Source: Microcaldota archaeon
GTDB lineage: Archaea > Micrarchaeota > Micrarchaeia > Micrarchaeales > CABMGC01
Reading direction: 5' to 3'
DNA length: 9,146 nt
NCBI GenBank assembly: GCA_021851985.1
Contig: JAJZOS010000027.1
Location: 1 to 9,146 of the forward strand
Position numbers and translations under genes: made by a program. Below the pieces are notes generated by a model, which was given only the letters and a program-made list of their open reading frames with translations, did not search any database and was not told the DNA's origin. The number at the start of each line of letters is the position of its first letter. The first letter of the stretch is position 1. This document shows, in pieces, positions 5,105 through 9,146 of the stretch.

Positions 5105-6361
5105 CTACCACTGCTTTTTCATGAAATCAATAACCTTGTTCTTGTATTTATCATGTGTGTATATGCGTGCATCATAAAGCGTATTCTTGCCTATCATATG
5201 TAGAACAAGCGCATTGCTGTTTACAAGCTTGCTTACGGACTGCCTATCCCTTATATATATGGGTGTTTTGTCATCTACAAGCCCCAGCGGCCTAAGATAT
5301 ATCGGAAATATCCATTGCCATTCGCCTATTTTGGCGTCCTCTGCAAACTTCTGTATTTTTGCGTCGTTGTAAGTCATGCTCTCTATGAATCTGTTTTCGC
5401 TGTAAGTGTCTTTTCCCTCACCAGGCATTGGGTTTATGTAGGCAGCATATACTGGCTTTCTTAGAAGGAACATGCGTATTAGCTCGTTTGTGAATTTATT
5501 CTTTCCTTCCAGCATATAAGAGTGCATTTTCGAGAATAGCATATGGTCATTGTAACCGAATATTCTGAGCTCGTCCCCGTTTTTTATTAGCTCATCAGGC
5601 TTTTCTATCTGTCCTTCGTTTATAAGATATTCGAGTATCCTTTCTACCATAACTTCAAATGCAGTGACTGTCTTGTGGTGGTACACTGACCTGAACATAT
5701 GATACCTGCCCATAAGGAAGCTCTCCACTGCAGCTTCATCTTTGTCAAATATTATCCTATTATTATCGAACGACACTGTCCTGATGAGCCTTTGCAAACC
5801 TATCTTTCCATATCCAACTCCGGTGTAATAGGAATCTCTAAGCAGGTAATCTGATTTGTCAGCGTCAAACGCCGAAGAAACAACCATGCCAAGTTCAGTC
5901 GTATTCTTCCCAGATATGATGTCCGTTATTTCAGCAATCCTGTAGCTTGACAGTATCTCATCGAAGAAATTGTTTATCAGTACAGATCCGAATTCAACAT
6001 GGCTCATCCCATTCAGCTTCCTTACTATCATATGCTCTACTGTATGTGACAATGGGTAATGTCCAATGTCATGCAGCAGCCCTGCCAGCCGCATTTTCTG
6101 TATCATGTCGCTGTCTTCTGTAAGGAGTTGATTGTCCTTCTTCACGTTCGATAGGAACTGGTCTACCATAAACATCGTTCCTATGCTATGTTCAAATCTT
6201 GTGTGTGTGGCTCCAGGATATACAAAATTAGTGGTGCCAAGCTGATGTATACTTTTCAGCCTTTGGAATAACGGGCTGTCTACCACATCAAGCTCAGTTT
6301 CGGTGAGCCCAATGTGGCCATGCACGTTGTCGTATATCTGTTTCTTGATTTTTAGAGACAT
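5105..6361 (-). CDS. HD-domain phosphohydrolase (COG1078, SAMHD1/dGTPase-like)
   Basis: A 418-residue metal-dependent HD hydrolase of the COG1078 group, related to SAMHD1 and dNTP triphosphohydrolases. The N-terminus IYDNVHGHIGLTETELDVVD followed by FQRLKSIHQLG matches the family opening ('DPVHG.I.L...E..ii.tp.FQRLr.i.QLG'). All four metal ligands are present: H58 in RFEHSIG, H97-D98 in LLHDIGHYPLSH, and D168 in FDADKSDYLLRDS; the spacing parallels H167, H206-D207 and D311 of SAMHD1. By family knowledge it should remove phosphates from (d)NTPs or related nucleotides in the cytosol; the actual substrate cannot be read from sequence. Residues ~270-418 are a family-specific C-terminal part with no SAM domain. 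The gene is first in an operon with argS. Its promoter is unclear: TTTAAA at 6377-6382 is somewhat too close to the ATG. Confidence 0.88.
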   Translation of the reverse strand: MSLKIKKQIYDNVHGHIGLTETELDVVDSPLFQRLKSIHQLGTTNFVYPGATHTRFEHSIGTMFMVDQFLSNVKKDNQLLTEDSDMIQKMRLAGLLHDIGHYPLSHTVEHMIVRKLNGMSHVEFGSVLINNFFDEILSSYRIAEITDIISGKNTTELGMVVSSAFDADKSDYLLRDSYYTGVGYGKIGLQRLIRTVSFDNNRIIFDKDEAAVESFLMGRYHMFRSVYHHKTVTAFEVMVERILEYLINEGQIEKPDELIKNGDELRIFGYNDHMLFSKMHSYMLEGKNKFTNELIRMFLLRKPVYAAYINPMPGEGKDTYSENRFIESMTYNDAKIQKFAEDAKIGEWQWIFPIYLRPLGLVDDKTPIYIRDRQSVSKLVNSNALVLHMIGKNTLYDARIYTHDKYKNKVIDFMKKQW

Positions 6362-6389
6362 AAATACAAACCAGGTTTAAATCGCAAGA

Positions 6390-6407
6390 CAGTTCCTGCA
6401 GTTCCTA
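6390..6407. repeat. Tandem 9-base direct repeat in the divergent promoter region
   Basis: CAGTTCCTG and CAGTTCCTA lie head to tail, differing only in the last base. They sit between the HD-argS operon and the AbrB-like gene, upstream of both. This could be a binding site for a dimeric regulator or chance; 18 bases are too few to say. Confidence 0.3.
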
Positions 6408-6480
6408 GAATAACATCTGGATCTTTGGCATTCTTCCAATGCATCCTATAAATGCTACAATTTATAAATTTTGCACGAAT

Positions 6481-6488
6481 AAATATAA
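6481..6488 (+). promoter_or_regulatory. Probable TATA box for the AbrB/winged-helix gene
   Basis: AAATATAA is centred about 30 bases before the ATG at 6515, roughly the spacing for a leaderless or near-leaderless transcript. A second AT-rich element, the palindromic ATTTATAAAT around 6460-6469, could serve either strand. There is no Shine-Dalgarno before 6515. Confidence 0.4.
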
Positions 6489-6514
6489 CGTCTAACATTT
6501 ATAATAGTGCTTCA

Positions 6515-7339
6515 ATGGTCAAAATATTCAAATCTAATAATGGCAAGCTAGTGATTTATCTGCCTTTTGATGTTATCGAAGACCTCAAGCTTAAGGATGG
6601 CGAAGAAGTTGATTTCTTCAAGATGAATGAAAGATCGTATCTGTTGGCAAAGAAATCAGACATAACCGGCATGATACTTGGAAAAGAGAATCTGCTTGAT
6701 GTGCAGAAGCCTGACAAAAAGCAGTATGGCATATCCTCAGAAGAGCTTTCAGTATTAAAGAAGATAAATACAATAAGATACAGTGACAGGACCAGGGAGA
6801 ATGTGATGAAACTCCTCAGCGAGCATGAATCAAAGATACTACAAAAACTCATATTAAATGGGTCAATACTGCCTTTCAAGAAGAATAGCAAGGAGCTTTA
6901 CAGCATATCAAAAAATGTATATGAGTTATTAAAACCTGTAAAATTGCAGGAAACGCAAACGGTTTCAATCCAAAAATCGTCTCCAATCCAGCCGTATTTG
7001 GAAGATGATAATGTAAAATTGCTCGAAACAAACGGGTTTATTGTGCTGCAGACTGAAGCCGAGGCAAGCAGGCTGTCGCTGTCATTGGAGCAGAGTATAA
7101 GGCATGGCCAAATTCTGGGCACACGCGGCTTCAATAAAAAATTCTACATAGTCATGCGCTCTTTCTTTGATAGGTACGGACAACTGATCCTAAAGAAATT
7201 AAGGGAAAGGCCGTATCGCATACAGGATCTTTCAAAAGAAATTTCAATAAACGAAGATGGCGCAAGGTCAATATTATATCTCCTTTCGGAGAACGGGGAT
7301 ATAAGCGAGAAAAAGAAGGACGTATTCACGATCGCATAA
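6515..7339 (+). CDS. Archaeal AbrB-like N-terminus plus C-terminal winged-helix protein (putative regulator)
   Basis: A 274-residue protein, probably a DNA-binding regulator. Residues 1-45 (MVKIFKSNNGKLVIYLPFDV, then LKLKDGEEVDFF) look like a SpoVT-AbrB swapped-hairpin: K.....G.l.IyLP.dv...L.lkdGeeVdf. Residues ~85-140 are a helical domain (RYSDRTRENVMKLLSEHESK ... KNVYELL). Residues ~167-213 form an alpha/beta segment (NGFIVLQTEAEASRLSLSLE ... GTRGFNKKFYIV). Residues ~215-274 look like a winged helix: LILKKLRERPYRIQDLSKEI, then INEDGARSILYLLSENGDIS as the recognition helix and wing. The frame is open upstream to 6452, but ATG at 6515 starts the AbrB-like strand directly and suits the TATA spacing. 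It is divergent from HD-argS and ends exactly where the convergent Sec61-beta gene ends. Target unknown; a broadly conserved archaeal family is likely but I cannot name it. Confidence 0.65.
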   Translation: MVKIFKSNNGKLVIYLPFDVIEDLKLKDGEEVDFFKMNERSYLLAKKSDITGMILGKENLLDVQKPDKKQYGISSEELSVLKKINTIRYSDRTRENVMKLLSEHESKILQKLILNGSILPFKKNSKELYSISKNVYELLKPVKLQETQTVSIQKSSPIQPYLEDDNVKLLETNGFIVLQTEAEASRLSLSLEQSIRHGQILGTRGFNKKFYIVMRSFFDRYGQLILKKLRERPYRIQDLSKEISINEDGARSILYLLSENGDISEKKKDVFTIA

Positions 7340-7492
7340 TCACAGTACTGTAGCGTGATTGAATAACAGCACCACTACCAGAAATATTACAATTACTATA
7401 AGAACTATCTTTACATTCAGGCTCGGCCCTTTTTCAGGAGCATCGTAAAAACTTAGCACTCCTGCCTGCTGTTGCGGTTGTTGCAATGGCAT
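7340..7492 (-). CDS. secG: Preprotein translocase subunit Sec61-beta (archaeal SecG), 50 residues
   Basis: A small gene giving a 50-residue tail-anchored protein: a Gln/Pro-rich cytosolic start (MPLQQPQQQ), then AGVLSFYDAPEKGPSLNVKI, then one transmembrane helix (VLIVIVIFLVVVLLF) and a very short tail (NHATVL). This is the layout of archaeal Sec61-beta: 'aGL.rFfdee..GpkigPk.vl' followed by a single C-terminal TM. It would be the third subunit of the SecYE-beta channel for protein export and membrane insertion. The ATG is at 7492-7490 and the TGA at 7342-7340; the stop abuts, with no gap, the TAA of the convergent regulator gene (7337-7339). A TATA-like box lies about 30 bases upstream. Small proteins of this kind are easily missed. 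Length and motif fit well; a random small membrane peptide is the main alternative. Confidence 0.78.
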   Translation of the reverse strand: MPLQQPQQQAGVLSFYDAPEKGPSLNVKIVLIVIVIFLVVVLLFNHATVL

Positions 7493-7520
7493 AATAACAG
7501 ATACATATGAAATGAAAACA

Positions 7521-7528
7521 ATAAAAAT
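7521..7528 (-). promoter_or_regulatory. Probable TATA box for Sec61-beta
   Basis: ATTTTTAT on the minus strand, centred about 32 bases before the ATG at 7492, would give a leader of only a few bases. It supports the short gene being transcribed on its own. Confidence 0.4.
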
Positions 7529-7587
7529 ACTAGCTATCTTGCCTGTTCGTGCCCTTCAAATCTAAAATTGCGGATTATATGCATATA

Positions 7588-7595
7588 TTTTTAAA
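7588..7595 (+). promoter_or_regulatory. TATA box for the small membrane protein gene
   Basis: TTTTTAAA is centred about 26 bases before the ATG at 7618, within ATATATTTTTAAA. This places the transcription start on the ATG itself (leaderless) and argues for 7618 over the upstream ATG at 7549. Confidence 0.5.
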
Positions 7596-7617
7596 TTGTG
7601 GACCGCTATTTATAATC

Positions 7618-8121
7618 ATGGATTCTAAGTATGACGATATTGTTGAAAAAAAACCAAAGAAGACAAGAGGCGTAAACATACAAGAGCCAATGTTTTTCTG
7701 GATACTTTTGTTGGTTATTGCCGTGGTTTTAAAGATAATCCTGTCAAATACGCAGACCATTCCTCCCGGTACGCAGCTGTATTCTGCAGCTTCGTCATTC
7801 TCCAATTTCTTGCTAAATATTCCTGGGCTCGCCATCCTTCCTCTTATAATAGGCGGCGTGATAGGCGCAGAGGTCGGATTAAGGTCGTCAAGCATGAAAA
7901 AGGCAATGAGGAGCGGTATCTTAAACGGAATATACGCGTCCGTAATATACATAATCACAATACTCGTTATATACATAATAATAGACTACGCCGTCCCGCA
8001 GTTTTCTTCAACTTATTACGTGCTTCTTGATAGGATAATAATTCCTGTAGCTGTGCTGTTGATAGTTACTGAGATATTTTCAATACTATCCTACTCCAGG
8101 AGAGTAGAATCTACGGAATAA
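7618..8121 (+). CDS. Small integral membrane protein of unknown function (about four TM)
   Basis: A 167-residue membrane protein I do not recognise. A charged, Lys-rich cytosolic N-terminus (MDSKYDDIVEKKPKKTRG) precedes hydrophobic segments at about 25-43, 62-87, 101-125 and 138-159, and the C-terminus is short and polar (SRRVESTE). The second segment is glycine-rich (LPLIIGGVIGAEVGLRS), followed by a positive loop (SSMKKAMRSG), and the third is very Ile-rich. The layout suggests N- and C-termini in the cytosol. No catalytic motif or transporter signature is visible. The frame extends upstream to an ATG at 7549, but the TATA-to-ATG spacing favours 7618. It stands alone between the divergent Sec61-beta gene and the convergent GTPase gene. 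Closeness to Sec61-beta might hint at a membrane-biogenesis role, but nothing in the sequence shows it. Confidence 0.65.
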   Translation: MDSKYDDIVEKKPKKTRGVNIQEPMFFWILLLVIAVVLKIILSNTQTIPPGTQLYSAASSFSNFLLNIPGLAILPLIIGGVIGAEVGLRSSSMKKAMRSGILNGIYASVIYIITILVIYIIIDYAVPQFSSTYYVLLDRIIIPVAVLLIVTEIFSILSYSRRVESTE

Positions 8122-8140
8122 AGCCACACATATGCTGTTG

Positions 8141-9146
8141 CTATCTTGTTGTCACTATTTTTATCACGTCTCCGTCTTCAAGCTTGTACTCCTTCTGAAG
8201 CCTCATCTTCGTGCGCGCATCAACAGCATATTTCATTCCCTTGGCTATTTCGGTGTGTATTCTGGACGCCAAGTCATACGCTGTAGATCCAGACTTCATC
8301 AATATTGCATCCGGGAGCACATTCCCCGAATGATCCGAGTAAGACGCCTCGTCTTCTACAGGATATACTACTATATTGTTAAGCAATTTGAATACTGCAT
8401 TATTGATGAGTTCCTGTATGCCTGTAGTGCCGTTTGACTTCAAGTACCTTCTTATATATTCAAGCGCAGTTTCCTGCTCTCTGTTTATTGTACCTACGAC
8501 CCTAAAATCAGCGTCACCGCGTGTGTAATTGATGATATTTGCTTTTTCAGCCTTCATGAGTGCAAGCTCTATGGCACCTGAACATGGGACAATTTCAATT
8601 CCTGGCATTTTTGAGCGCAATGATTTTAATGATTCTGGTGCGGCTATGTCCATCTTGTTTGCGGCCACTATGGTGGGTTTTGTAACATTAAGCAGAGAAG
8701 ATGCAAATAGTTTTGCGTTATCATAACTCCAGTTGATGTTTGAAAGGGAAAGAAAATTTGCTTCTGCAGCTGTTTTTATTTGGTTGATGTCAGCTTTGAG
8801 TCCGGATAACAGTTCAATCATGGCGCGGTCACCGTCTTGCCTCTTGGAAAGCTTTTGCATATGCCCTGTTATTATATGCGCAAGCCATTCAGACATCTCA
8901 TTGCGCACCATTTCAATCTCTTCAAACGGGTTGCTTGTCTGGCATGCATTGCCATTTACGTCCGTCTTTCCACTCATATCCACTACCTGTATAAGCGCAT
9001 CTGCGCTTATCAGATCATCCAAGAACTGATTTCCCATCCCCTTTCCCAAGTGCGCTCCTGGAACGAGGCCTGCCACGTCAATGACATTTACTGGCAAGTA
9101 TCTGATGCCATTCCTGCAAAAAGAGTTTTTTGGGTTGCATTTTACA
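8141..9146 (-). CDS. ychF: Archaeal OBG/YchF-family GTPase with TGS domain (5' end outside window)
   Basis: About 334 residues of an OBG-like GTPase of COG0012 (YchF/OLA1 relatives), a translation-associated P-loop NTPase that binds ribosomes. The visible part begins after the P-loop with VKCNPKNSFCRNGIRYLPV, a cysteine-bearing insert typical of archaeal members, then the G3 motif in IDVAGLVPGAHLGKGMGNQF. G4 is NKMD (about 163-166 of the visible part), which predicts GTP preference; bacterial YchF and human OLA1 carry NxxE and prefer ATP. The C-terminal TGS domain covers about the last 75 residues (from VVYPVEDEAS to KLEDGDVIKIVTTR). The frame is open to the window edge and the apparent TTG at 9097 is internal, so the true start with the GxxxxGKS loop lies beyond 9146. 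The stop is 19 bases from the stop of the convergent membrane protein gene. Confidence 0.92.
   Translation of the reverse strand, partial: VKCNPKNSFCRNGIRYLPVNVIDVAGLVPGAHLGKGMGNQFLDDLISADALIQVVDMSGKTDVNGNACQTSNPFEEIEMVRNEMSEWLAHIITGHMQKLSKRQDGDRAMIELLSGLKADINQIKTAAEANFLSLSNINWSYDNAKLFASSLLNVTKPTIVAANKMDIAAPESLKSLRSKMPGIEIVPCSGAIELALMKAEKANIINYTRGDADFRVVGTINREQETALEYIRRYLKSNGTTGIQELINNAVFKLLNNIVVYPVEDEASYSDHSGNVLPDAILMKSGSTAYDLASRIHTEIAKGMKYAVDARTKMRLQKEYKLEDGDVIKIVTTR

Noticed and set aside
6556..6891. 111-residue minus-strand open frame
   Set aside because: It is a Ser/Phe-rich shadow of the AbrB-like gene, typical of antisense to Lys/Glu-rich coding sequence.
7549..7617. N-terminal extension (23 residues) of the four-TM protein
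   Set aside because: It would place the TATA box inside the coding region, while the ATG at 7618 sits at leaderless spacing from that box.
1..9146. CRISPR arrays, tRNA or rRNA genes, riboswitches, toxin-antitoxin pairs
   Set aside because: Reading both strands I found no spaced repeats, no tRNA-like cloverleaf with a TTCGANNC loop in the few intergenic stretches, and no small paired genes other than those listed; a tRNAscan or Rfam search would be needed to exclude them fully.

Overview
The window is a compact, gene-dense piece of an archaeal genome. Archaeal or archaeal/eukaryotic markers are a ribosomal protein S26e, a Sec61-beta translocon subunit, an archaeal-type OBG/YchF GTPase with a cysteine-bearing segment and TGS domain, and a COG2522-like regulator. 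TATA-like boxes lie about 25-30 bases before several start codons with no room for a leader, which fits leaderless archaeal transcription. The tight packing, AT-leaning composition, heavy ATA/AGG use and the presence of S26e would suit a small-genome lineage such as a Micrarchaeota/ARMAN-type DPANN archaeon, but that placement is inference and no rRNA is present to confirm it.

Layout. Positions 1-1176 (minus strand) hold a likely operon read right to left: an RpiB-fold protein that has lost the isomerase catalytic residues, a COG2522-like helix-turn-helix regulator, and the start of glutamate dehydrogenase, which runs off the left edge; the last two overlap by ATGA. Divergent from it, on the plus strand, are S26e (TTG start, Shine-Dalgarno) and a four-TM protein with a cytosolic B-box-like zinc finger. 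Facing these on the minus strand is an unrecognised 235-residue protein whose stop is one base from the membrane protein's stop.

Positions 2944-3208 hold a fragment that looks like the C-terminal end of a TnpB (IS200/IS605) nuclease, squeezed between the promoter of the unknown gene and the 3' end of argS. An HD phosphohydrolase of the SAMHD1/dGTPase-like family and arginyl-tRNA synthetase follow as a two-gene minus-strand operon (3209-6361). A 153-base divergent region separates them from a plus-strand AbrB-like/winged-helix protein. A 50-residue Sec61-beta gene (7340-7492, minus) abuts that gene's stop codon. A small four-TM protein (plus) and the 5'-truncated YchF-like GTPase (minus) close the window.

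The content is mostly informational and housekeeping (translation, arginyl-tRNA charging, protein export, ribosome-linked GTPase, nucleotide metabolism) mixed with small unrecognised regulators and membrane proteins. I see no CRISPR array, tRNA, rRNA, intact insertion sequence or defence island. The points most worth a second look are the RpiB-like pseudoenzyme upstream of the glutamate dehydrogenase gene and its regulator, the TnpB relic beside argS, and the zinc-finger membrane protein behind S26e.
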